Source: Chaetorhynchus papuensis (Eukaryota > Chordata > Aves > Passeriformes > Rhipiduridae). Taken from it: a stretch of DNA of 64,000 bases. The stretch covers positions 372,001-436,000 of the forward strand of contig VWYX01000219.1 in the NCBI GenBank assembly GCA_013396525.1, given 5' to 3'. Positions 14,560-23,882 of this stretch are shown piece after piece. The position numbers were made by a program, and so were the translations under genes. Position 1 is the stretch's first letter, and each line of letters begins with the position of its first letter. The notes beneath the pieces were generated by a model. The model had not been told where the DNA came from. It worked only from the letters and a program-made list of their open reading frames with translations, and made no database searches.

Positions 14560-14720
14560 CGAGCATTGCCACAGGCTGCCCAGGGCAGTGGTGGAGTCCC
14601 CACCCCTGGAGGGATTTAAAAGATGTATCACTTGGGGACATGGTGTGGTGGGGGCTTGGTTAATGGCTGGACTCGATGATCTTAGAGGTATTTTCCAACC
14701 TAAATGATTCAGTGATTCTA
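14560..14720 (+). mobile_element. CR1 LINE, truncated 3' end (second copy)
   Basis: Contains GGCTGCCCAGGGCAGTGGTGG, the segment from CCTGGAGGGATTTAAAAG, GGACTCGATGATCTTAGAGG and TTTTCCAACCTAAATGATTC, ending in GTGATTCTA. It resembles a different CR1 subfamily from the copy near 1.8 kb. It is 5' truncated; the left border is approximate. Confidence 0.9.
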
Positions 14721-17460
14721 AGTAAAGCTGTTTTCAACATCCTGTTTCGGTAATGTGGTAAAATGCCTGTATTGATTTAAACAGCAAAGCAAAATAAGAA
14801 AGACCCGTGGGGGAAGAGTGGGACTGAGATGCATTAGCAGCGTTGCTGTGGGAAAACACTGTCCTTGAGACACGTAAAGTTCACATTTCCAGTCTGTCTG
14901 GGTACATTTAGAGAGAAACACATTTCCTCAACCACACACTGGGTGTGAGATGTTGGGCTCGAGCTCCTATGAGGAAACCATCTGCGTTCACCAGCCAGAG
15001 CTGTGTCTGCTCCCGATTCCTCGAAGGACCGGGAGTCCCTTGAATGCCTGTCAAAGCACCTGCCACCTGAAACAAGGGCCTTGTGTGGCCTGGAGGACAC
15101 TCGGATATCTCATCATCCCTAAATACAAAGAGATCTTTTATCACGTAGGAGAGGGAAGAAGCCACCTTCCCAAATGCTGAGTTTTCACCTCTCTGGGATC
15201 CAGGATGAGTCAGCCAGGCACCGCTGCGTTCCACAGACCTGTTCAGGTTAATAAAATCACTGCCAGAGCCCGGGCAGCTCACAGGATGCTGTGTGGCTTC
15301 CACATTGACGTCACTGCTTCTCATTTACCCTTGGGTGAGAGTGACCGAAATCCATTACTACCTGGCAGCCAGTGGCTAAAGCCCTGCAAAATAAATCAGC
15401 GTTCTGCACAGCAAACAGGTGTCTGCAGCACAAAAGGAGCCATTCAGACCAGCAGGGCAGGAAGGGATTTTTCATCAGGGGAGTGAAGACATGAATGGGT
15501 CATTAGAGCGAGGGGAATTCACAGGCAGAGAGTGATAACAGGGAGAAGCAGGGGGAGATTTCGTTGTGGAGACGGTGGAGAAGTGATTGGAGTGCGGGGG
15601 ATAGAGAGGAAGCAACCAAGGAGACAAAGAGGAGTTAAGTGAGCAATTCGACTTTATTATAGGAAAACAGGGACACTGAAAGAAACTGGAAAATACATTT
15701 AGAAGTGTGAAGAGGACGTAACCTTGCCCAGTGGGAGTGGCTTTTGCCACAGTGAATCTCAGTGGTCAGGAGTGCTGTGGGGCTGGAGGAAGGCATGGGC
15801 ACCTGCATCAGGAGGGGAAGGCTCGGGAGAACACAGTCCCTGGTGTTTCTGCCTCCATGGAGGGTACGGAGACTTCCAGGCAGGACCCAGGCACCAGATT
15901 ATAAATTCAGAGAAAAAAACTCCTCCTCTGGGATATTTTAAAATAAGGATATCTTGCATCTTTGACAGCATCATTTGATCCTGTCCATTTTCAGAGCCAG
16001 GCCACCACAGGGAATGGAGCTGCTCTGGCACTTCCATGGTCCTTTCATTGTAGTTTATTCAGGGCAGGATTAAACACACTGGTCAGAGCAATGTAGGGGT
16101 TACAATACCGTGTTACATTTGGTCTGGGGATGGAGAACATCTTTTCGCAGACGTGGAACCAGTGGGCATTCAGAGCGAGCTTTTGATGCTCCTCAGTCTG
16201 CCACATTTTGCCAGCCCTAAAAATATGCCTTGAAAGAGAAAATAAAATATCTACAGGCTTTTCTCCACAGCTACTAAAAGATCAGGCAGTAGGTACGCTG
16301 CTATATCACCTGCAAAAATGCAGATGCTCTCATCTCTAGCACACATAAAAGCCATAAATCTGGGCAGTTGTAATGTCCTGTTCGTTCATATAAAGAGAAC
16401 ACAAATTGTGGATGGCACTGCCTGGTAAGGAGGAATCTTTCACTTCCCAGGCAGATCATTGTTAACATTAAATGCTATTGAGCGATCATTACAAGGGTTA
16501 GGTTGAACGGCTATTTTCTTGTCTCTATTTTTTTGACAACAAAAGGCCCCCTGGAAGCCAGCAGGATATTATATGACACTCAGATTTCCTTAAGCATCCT
16601 TCCCTTGTTCAGTAATAATAATAATAAAAATAGCCCCCAGTCGTCAGAAGCCTGAGTTCCTTTAAATCCAAAATCCTCTCGCAGGGACACTGCTGTGTTC
16701 AGTCTGGACTTTGCTAAGAGGACAGACTGGCTGTGCCAGGTGCTGGGGCACAGGTAGCTGGGCATGGGCTCCTCTGGCACCAGGAGATGGTGCACATCCC
16801 CTCAGTCCTGGCATCAGGCAGGGAAGGGGTTCATCCCTGGTATCATTCCAGCCTTTTGGATCTCTGCTGTACGTTTTTTCCCCTCCAACCTGTTGCCTGG
16901 TCTGTTGTGTTTTCTCTCAGATCCTGGGGAGAAAGGTCTCCTTTCTGCATACAGATCCAGCGCTCAGAACAACAGAACGCTCAAGCTTTGCTGGAGTCTT
17001 TCAATGCTAACATAATAAAAGTATACAATTAATTTATCAAAGTCTCCTTTAAAGGAGAAGATGGACAAAACAGGTTTTAACCTACTTGTGATGCTCAGGA
17101 AAAGCAAGCACTTTGGTTCACTCCTTCCCAGACAAATAACATCGCATTGGTTGTTTCTGATTCTATTAGCTATAAGCCACTTTCTATTTTTGTTTTCACA
17201 TGCCATTGACTTTGTTTGGTACAGACACAGCTGAACAAGGCTGGTTTTTCAAGTGCAAATCACATTAATAGATGCCCAGTTCTTTCCACTCCACACACAG
17301 GAATACTGCTGTAAGAAAGAGAGCTGATGCCCAAAAAAATATTTTCCTGTTGCATTTCCTAAGTCACCTCTGAGGCCACATTATCCCTTCTGAATTCCCA
17401 AATGTGGAATGGTGACGGTTGCTTTAGGACTTCTGGCACGGTCTCTTCACATAAGGAGAA
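14721..17460. other. Intergenic downstream of the GPCR
   Basis: AT-rich sequence at 16080-16640, a TAA microsatellite at 16613, and no recognisable coding exon. Confidence 0.6.
16613..16627. repeat. (TAA)5 microsatellite
   Basis: Five perfect TAA units in AT-rich intergenic DNA. Confidence 0.9.
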
Positions 17461-17547
17461 TTTATTTGCAGGGAGGAGTGAAACAATACGAGCAGACAAT
17501 GAAATCTCAAGTGGTAAAGTGTGTGAATTCCCCATTTACTATCACAT

Positions 17548-17553
17548 TTTATT
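17548..17553 (-). terminator. Candidate polyadenylation signal for the GPCR gene
   Basis: AATAAA on the minus strand, about 460 bases past the receptor stop codon (TAA at 18013-18011). A second AATAAA lies further downstream at 17466-17461. I saw no canonical hexamer closer to the stop, so the 3'UTR is probably about 0.5 kb or longer. Confidence 0.4.
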
Positions 17554-18010
17554 ATGCTGTTTCCAGCTTTTCTTTGCTGCTTGCAACTACAACTGATGGA
17601 TTTGGAGCAGAGAGTGCCTCTTGTCGCTGCTCTTCATCAGCAAGTGTGAGCAGCAGCAAGCAGTCAAATCGTTGCTGTATCCAAACAGCATCTCTGCATC
17701 CAGGGATGGAGCTGCAGGGAGAGCTCACTCGTTGGGAACTTGATCTGTCTAATTATGTGACTGTTGACTGGGCAACAGGCTGCACGTCCAGTTGTCCCCA
17801 GTAAAAATAATTTGTCCTAAAATTTCATCTGAGTTAAATACATCATCTTTTTATCTCATTACCTGTTTCTTTCCCTGTCACAGCATTTTTGAACTGTTAT
17901 CGAGAGTTATTAGAAGAAAGCTCTTTTCCATCATTAAAATACCAGGTTTGGAAAGATCTCTAGAGTCTTTAAATGCAGATGAGGGTATGAGTGGCACCTC
18001 CTGAGCAGAA

Positions 18011-19339
18011 TTACAAGGAAGTGTTCTCACTGGAGACAGTGTTCAGAGGTGGATGCTGGCAGGAGTTCAAGTGTCCACACTTGTTCTTAGGGCCATGACT
18101 TCCCTGACATCTTCTGCCCACGGATGGGGTGGTGGAGGGTCCTTTCCTTGCAGGGTCTACTGAACTCCGGTAAGAGAGCAGCTCTGGGACTGTGGAATGA
18201 GTTGTCCCTTCAGAGAGAGAGAAGTTAAAGAGAGAGACCATCCTTTGGTGGTATTTGCTCTTCATTTCCTTGGCTGATCTGTAGAGGTTCCCAACAAAGC
18301 AATAGCATATGGGGTTGAGGCTGGAATTGGTGAGGCCAAGCCACTGGGCAAAAGGTCTGAGCTGCAGGATCCAAGGAGAAGGAGTCACATCCTGCAAAGA
18401 TTTGGGGATGTTGAAATCAATCCAGATGTCCATCAGGTAAACAGGCAGCCAAGAGATGGCGAACAGCAGAACCAGGGCCACCACCATCTGCGCCACCTTC
18501 CTGCGGATCTTCAGCCTGGAGGCGGGCAGGGATCGGTTCAGGGCAGAGCTCTCCTTCAGCTGGCTGCTGCGGCTCCACAGCCGGCGCACCGTGAGGAAGC
18601 AGATGACCATGTTGAACAGGACGGGCAGGCAGTACAGGGCGCAGAAGAGCAGGAAGTTGTAGGCTTGCTTGAGCCTCTCCTGAGGCCAAATCTCCCTGCA
18701 GATGGAAAACACCAGGGGCAAGCCCTCCACCACCCCAATCTCATCCCGTTTGTTCATGAAGATGAGGGGCATGCATATCCCTGAGGACAGCAGCCACACC
18801 AGCAGGATGGTGCTGAGGATCCTCCTCTGGGTGAAGAAAGACCGGGCGTTGAGCGGGTTGTGCACGCTGTAGTACCGGTTCACGCTGATGACGGTCAGGC
18901 TGAGGACGCTGGCAGAGACAGAAACAGCCTGGATGAAGGGCACTGCCCGGCAGAGGAAGTCCCCGTACACCCAGGCTTTGTAGATGAGGTTGCCCACGGT
19001 GATGGGCATGCAGATGCACACCACCATGAGGTCACACACCGCCAGGTTGATGAGGAGGCTGCGGGTGGCACTCAGGCTGGACACCCGGCTCCGGCGCTTG
19101 CGGGTCAGCACCCTGATGGACATGATGTTGCCCACGAAGCCCACCACGAAGGACACCAAGTACATCACCGTGAGGCTGATGGTGACGGGCTCCTTCGCAA
19201 AGAGGAAGAGCATCTTCTCCAGCTCTTCCCACCCCAGCTCCTGACTGCCGTTCCAGAGCCCGCCTTGGGTCTGGTTCTCCTCCTGCCAGAGCTGCAGAGG
19301 GTCGGGAGCAGCCCCGGGTTCTGGGGGCGACGAATCCAT
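18011..19339 (-). CDS. Class A (rhodopsin-like) peptide-type G-protein-coupled receptor, 442 aa, subtype not assigned
   Basis: Plasma-membrane receptor with a complete seven-helix plan: TM1 about 52-78, TM2 89-118, TM3 126-158, TM4 172-194, TM5 223-252, TM6 280-308, TM7 325-348, helix 8 about 350-362. Family landmarks are visible: GN in TM1 (Asn71), LAxxD in TM2 (Asp103), the Cys130-Cys214 pair expected between TM3 and loop 2, Trp182 in TM4, Pro239 in TM5, SWLP in TM6 (Trp297, Pro299) and NPICY in TM7. The usual D/E-R-Y is Asn154-Arg155-Tyr156. The extracellular N-terminus has N-glycosylation sites at Asn22 and Asn30. The Ser/Thr-rich tail ends in TSL, a class I PDZ-ligand pattern. The start has a strong Kozak context (G at -3 and +4). 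The WP-containing loop 2 and the TM6-TM7 region most recall NPFF, orexin and CCK receptors by eye. Ligand, G protein and orthology are unknown. The coding region has no intron. The class is near certain; the subtype is not. Confidence 0.95.
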   Translation of the reverse strand: MDSSPPEPGAAPDPLQLWQEENQTQGGLWNGSQELGWEELEKMLFLFAKEPVTISLTVMYLVSFVVGFVGNIMSIRVLTRKRRSRVSSLSATRSLLINLAVCDLMVVCICMPITVGNLIYKAWVYGDFLCRAVPFIQAVSVSASVLSLTVISVNRYYSVHNPLNARSFFTQRRILSTILLVWLLSSGICMPLIFMNKRDEIGVVEGLPLVFSICREIWPQERLKQAYNFLLFCALYCLPVLFNMVICFLTVRRLWSRSSQLKESSALNRSLPASRLKIRRKVAQMVVALVLLFAISWLPVYLMDIWIDFNIPKSLQDVTPSPWILQLRPFAQWLGLTNSSLNPICYCFVGNLYRSAKEMKSKYHQRMVSLFNFSLSEGTTHSTVPELLSYRSSVDPARKGPSTTPSVGRRCQGSHGPKNKCGHLNSCQHPPLNTVSSENTSL

Positions 19340-19367
19340 GGCTGAGTCCCCCCCCAGGCAACCTGGG

Positions 19368-19412
19368 TTAACGGGGCAGAGCCTGCTGGGCGGCTTCCAG
19401 TGCTCCGGACAT
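19368..19412 (-). promoter_or_regulatory. Upstream ORF (14 codons plus stop) in the GPCR leader
   Basis: An ATG at 19412-19410 with G at -3 opens a short frame that ends with TAA at 19370-19368, before the receptor ATG and out of frame with it. It lies in the leader segment after the predicted 3' splice site at 19435, so it should be present in the mRNA. Such a uORF would be expected to lower translation of the receptor; that is inference. Confidence 0.5.
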
Positions 19413-19434
19413 GGCGAGCTGGGATCAGCCCTGC

Positions 19435-19853
19435 CTGCAAGAGAGGGTGTGGAGAGAAGGGGTCAGCGGGGGCTCAGGGCAACGATCGCCCTTCACGGGG
19501 AGCTGCCGGGCCAGCAGCGGCTTATCCGCAACTTAGTTGGGAAGCAACCGTAGCGCGGGCTGGGCAGAGCGGCACCGGCACCGGTCCGGCAGCGGCGGCG
19601 GGGCCGGCGGGAGCCCCTGCCCGGCCGCGGAGAGACGGCGCCTCCGCTGGGAGGACGGAGAAGGAGCCCCGGTCCCCCCGCAGCCCTCCGTCCGCCGCCA
19701 CTCCCCCCGCTCCCTCACTCCCTTCTTCCCCGGAAAGTTGCGTGTCCCGCGGCCGCGCTGCCGGACCCCTGCCCCGGGCTGCCCCCCAGACCCCCGGCCC
19801 TCCCCGCCCGGTTCCCCGTCTCTCCCGCGGTCCCGCGGCGCGGCGGCACTCAC
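19435..19853 (-). other. Predicted 5'UTR intron of the GPCR gene (419 bp)
   Basis: On the minus strand a near-perfect donor, CCG|GTGAGT, has its GT at 19853-19852. A pyrimidine-rich tract followed by CTTGCAG ends at 19435. Joining these gives a noncoding first exon ending at 19854 inside the CpG island and a second exon starting at 19434 that carries the uORF and the whole coding region. The frame stays open from 19434 to the annotated ATG, so an N-terminal extension from exon 1 is not formally excluded, but the annotated ATG has the better context. Confidence 0.6.
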
Positions 19854-20049
19854 CGGGCGGAGGGCGGGCAGCGCCGGCCGGGCTCCTCCCGCCGACAGCT
19901 CTGCCGTGGATGTGTGCGTGTGTGCGTGTCCGTGTGTCCCCGTGTCCGTGTGTCCGCGCGTGTGTGCGGCGGCAGCGCCCGACCCGCTGCCACACGCGCG
20001 TGCTCGCACCCACGCACCCACCGCACCGCCAGCCCGGCGCAGTCCCCGC

Positions 20050-20460
20050 GGCGCGCACACGCTGCACACCCCGCACACAGCCCCACACACCCCCGCACAG
20101 CCCGCACAGAGCCCTGCACAGCCCGCACAGAACCCCGCACACACCCCCGCACAGAGCCCTGCACACAGCCCCGCACACAGCCCCGAACACAGCCCCGAAC
20201 ACAGCCCTGCACACAGCCCTGCACACAGCCCCGAACACACCCCGCACAGAACCCCGCACAGAACCCCGCACACAGCCCTGCACACAGCCCCGAACACAGC
20301 CCTGCACACCCCGCACACATCCCCGCACGCAGCCCCGCACAGAGCCCCGCACACCCCGCACACCCCGCACAGAACCCCGCACAGAACCCCGCACACATCC
20401 CCGCACGCAGCCCCGCACAGAGCCCCGCACACCCCTCACACAGCTCCGCACACCTTGCGC
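20050..20460. repeat. CA-rich degenerate minisatellite (11-12 bp units)
   Basis: Tandem variants of CCCCGCACACAG, CCCTGCACACAG, CCCCGAACACAG and AACCCCGCACAG run for about 400 bp. A higher-order repeat is visible: a 45-bp segment at 20313-20357 recurs without change at 20391-20435, a 78-bp offset. The array lies about 200 bp upstream of the predicted first-exon donor, i.e. in the promoter of the receptor gene. Length polymorphism and assembly collapse are likely. Confidence 0.9.
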
Positions 20461-20950
20461 GCCCCGCACCCCCACACAGAGCCCTGTTCTGAGACCCCCG
20501 CGCACGCACACACGCGGACCCCGACAGACCCCACACACACCCCTCAGCGCACACGCACGTCTGTAGACCCGCACACTCTGTGCACACTCCCCTCGCACAC
20601 ACCCGGCCGCGCGTACCTTCCTACAGGTGCCCCGCACACCCGCAGGCACCCTGAGCATCCATCGCTCCGCTGTCTCCTCACCCCCACGCCCCGCACCCAC
20701 TCCCGCACCTCCGCGTGGCCGCGCTCTCTTTGCACCCCCAGACCTATCCCGTGCACCCCTCCCCGCACACGCAGGTGCAGCTCAGCACCCCAAGAACACA
20801 CACACCCCCCACCCCCCTCCCGCAAAGGAGCCCCCCGCCCCTCCGCGGGCAGCGCTGGCGGGGGCTGCCCGGGGCCCGGCACGGGATAGGCTAAGCTGGG
20901 ACGAGCCGAGCCGAGGCCCTGCCCGGGCCGGGCCGGGACAAGACTGAGCC

Positions 20951-20985
20951 GAACCGAACCGAACCGAACCGAACCGAACCGAACC
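20951..20985. repeat. (GAACC)7 pentanucleotide array
   Basis: Seven perfect GAACC units preceded by one GAGCC variant, inside the CpG island upstream of the GPCR. On the minus strand this is (GGTTC)7. Confidence 0.95.
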
Positions 20986-21072
20986 GTGCCAGCCGGGGCC
21001 CCTCCGTCCTGGAGCCAAGAGCCCGGGCCGGCCGTGGTGCTGAAGGGACAGCTCCGCCCGGGACGGGCAGGC

Positions 21073-21122
21073 ACCGGGCACGGAGCAGGCAGGGACCGGG
21101 CACGGAGCAGGCAGGGACCGGG
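21073..21122. repeat. 22-bp tandem repeat, two copies plus a partial
   Basis: The unit beginning ACCGGGCACGGAGCAGGC occupies 21073-21094 and 21095-21116 without change, followed by the first six bases of a third copy. It is at the distal edge of the GPCR CpG island. Confidence 0.9.
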
Positions 21123-23867
21123 CGGGGCTGGTGCGGCCGTGGACTATTCCCGCTGGTCCCCTCCTCCTCCTCCTCTCCTGGGGTCCCTGGGTTCAGCCGT
21201 AGCAGAGCGGGGAGGGGCCCGGGCGCTTCACTTTAACATCCCCCACCGTCCCGAGTTTCTGGCGGATCCCGGCACGCCGAGGGTTAGCATCAGCACGGGT
21301 GTGATGGGAGCTCACCCAAACGAGGAGCGCTGCACAAAGAAACCCGACTTCGGGTCTTTTCTATGAAACTGAAGGAATGGGGAAAAGGAATGGTCATGGA
21401 AAAAGTCGCTTGAAAAGTTGAAGGGCTCCGCTGGGGAGCAAGGTTGGTTTGTAAAGTGGAACTTTTGACGGGAGGTGCTCAGAGGATGCCAGTTAATCAC
21501 CGGGGAAAATGTTTGATGAGAGGAATTGGTACCTCTGCCTGAGTTGTTTAGTTTTTATTCTCTTTCTTTGCCTTCTCTGAGGGAGAGCAAAGTAACAAAT
21601 ACAGCCCAGTGGAGGCTGTTTGCCACTGAACGGTGCATGCCCTTGATTTCACTGGGAAGTTCCCCATCCTTTTTATTCTATGCATGTGAAAGAATAAAGT
21701 AAATATTTTTGGTCAGCCTTACGTGAAATGAAAGAAAGATCAGTGGTGGAGCTACACTGGGTGGGAGGGGGAGTGGCAGGCAAATGTGACCAGCCTGCAA
21801 ACCTCTCCAGTATTTGCTTTAAGCGTGTAACTGCTCATTCTCCTATAGTTTTGTGTATGTGCATTTATAGGGCTTCAGAGACAAACAACTTCCACAAACT
21901 AATTGCAGAGCGTTGCCCAGAGCACAAGGTACACATTATTCCGTGCAGAGAAATGCACGGATACTCCCATGGATACCTAAAATCTGCTGCAGTTTCACAG
22001 CTGTTCCATGAGCAAACAGATCTGTTGCAATGAGGCAACTACAGGGACCAGCCTCGGAGCTGGCAATCAGAAATCTCCACACTCCCGAGCCCTTGCCAGC
22101 CTCTGACAGCCTCCCTATGGCAGACCTGCCATTACACACGGAAAACACAGGATGGAGGTGTTTAAGTCAACATTTTTAGTAGGGCATTAACAGAATACAA
22201 GAGAAGAGAGTGCAGAAATGTGCCAGGGGTTGTTTTGTTCGGGTAGTTGCCTTCCAAATGTTCAAGCTAATAAATACATTTAACTTCTTTTTTCTTTTCT
22301 CCTCGGTGCACTTTATTTGTGCGTGATTTACTGCTGAGGAACCTTTAGGACTTCAAGACTAAATTACTAAGTTAATCAATGGTTCGATATAATTAGAATG
22401 AATCTGCTTTTGCATCCATTGACACAACTCACAAGTGCCAAGTCATCTCTAGCAGCAAATGACGAATCCATACGCTGTGTACAGCTGACAGAGAGGACAG
22501 GGCATTGATTATAACGAGTTCATTGATTCCAGCAAGTTCAAAGTCACCAGATAGCACAAGATGGGGAATCTCCAACTAAAAGAAATGCCGTGTGCTTTTT
22601 ACATTGGTTTGCCTCTTATGGAACAGCTTTGAAGTGGAAGCTAAATAAAGTCCACTGGAGACAGGAGCCATCCTTCAGCAGCAAGGGCAAGGGGCTGGGC
22701 TGTGATCATACAGCAAAGCGCATCAGAAATAACCCACCGGTCTCACTGGAGTTACAGCTGTGAACAACTGACCTGAGAGGAGTGAGTCAGCCACTTTGGG
22801 GCTTTGCCAGAATCTCAAAAAACCTCACATTTCCCATGCCAGCTACATGTGCCCAAACCTGCCCTGCCCACTGTGCATCAGAGCGCCGGGCCAGGGTAAA
22901 TTTAGCCTCGCAGCCTCAGCACAACCTCCCTGCTCCCACTGCAGCAGCAGCTGGGAGTCACACAGAGCCGCAGTGATGCTCTGCCTGCCCCAACCATGGG
23001 TGTAAATTCAGGAGACCCTGAGGGTTTTCCAGCTTGCGCTGGACCTTGGGAGTGTACAGGTAGAGCAAATCCTCTGGCTGTGCATCTACTTACAGCAACT
23101 CATGTGCTCTCCCTACTCAAACTTTTCTCCCTGGTACCCAGGCTCCCTGCCAGGATTTGGGGAATGCACAGCCCTCCATGGTCCCCAATGTGTCTGCATC
23201 CCTGCCCCCTGTGTGATGGCTGGCACCCGACCAAAGGGCTCTTGGCTCTCTTGGCTTTCTCCCAGCGCACATCCCGACCTGCCTGATGTGTCTCAGCTGG
23301 CACAGTTTGAGGTAAAGGCCCGTTGTGAGGCTATAGCTGCTCTCTCCTCCTGTGCTTGCCCAGCAGGTGGGTGGGATGGGGTCTGCTCGCTTTACACAGA
23401 TGAAACAGCATCAGGGCCTGTCTCAGTCAAGCAGAGCTGGATTGGTGCTACTGGGACAGACTGCCAATGGTGCTGCTTGTGTTAGGTGAGCTAGGAGCAC
23501 CTTCCAGGGTGTTAGGGGTGAGCACTGGCACGGGTGAAATTGTTTCCCACTGGACTTTGCTGGGAGGTGCTGTTTAGAGCGCCCTTGGGAAGCACTGGGT
23601 AAAACCCACCTTCATTGCCACTTTCCCCTTCTGCCCCTCACTCTTTCTGACCGATGGCAGGGACACAGGATAACCTGGGGGTAAGGGAGATCCCCCCAGC
23701 CCTCACATCTGCCCCTGTGCTGGGCACACTCCTTCCCCCTCCCAGGACCCTGTTGGGATGTTGTGTGTGAGCGTTTCTAATGCTGAGATAACCACAAGTG
23801 ATACTGAATCCTGCCTCTCTTGCCATCAGCAGAGAGTGACATCACCGTGTGTTCACTCACATTGGAT

Positions 23868-23882
23868 AAAAAAAAAAAAAAA
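23868..23882. repeat. (A)15 homopolymer
   Basis: Fifteen consecutive A residues; no retrocopy signature around it. Confidence 0.9.

Larger units (their letters stand above)
19440..21260. promoter_or_regulatory. CpG island covering the GPCR promoter and first exon
   Basis: A sharply bounded GC- and CpG-rich block, with AT-richer DNA on its right from about 21300. It contains the predicted noncoding first exon (ending 19854), no obvious TATA box, a GT/GC alternating tract, a CA-rich minisatellite, C-runs and two short tandem arrays. It is the natural promoter of the minus-strand receptor. Long open frames on both strands here come from stop-poor GC-rich repeats and are not genes. Confidence 0.8.

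Noticed and set aside
18860..19345. 161-codon plus-strand frame opposite the GPCR
   Set aside because: Shadow of the GC-rich receptor coding strand; His/Asp/Gly-rich and without a domain.
19522..20889. Open frames of 299 to 450 codons on both strands of the CpG island
   Set aside because: They are Pro/Thr/His- or Cys/Gly/Arg-rich translations of the minisatellite and GC-rich DNA, which lack stop triplets in all frames. No domain is present.
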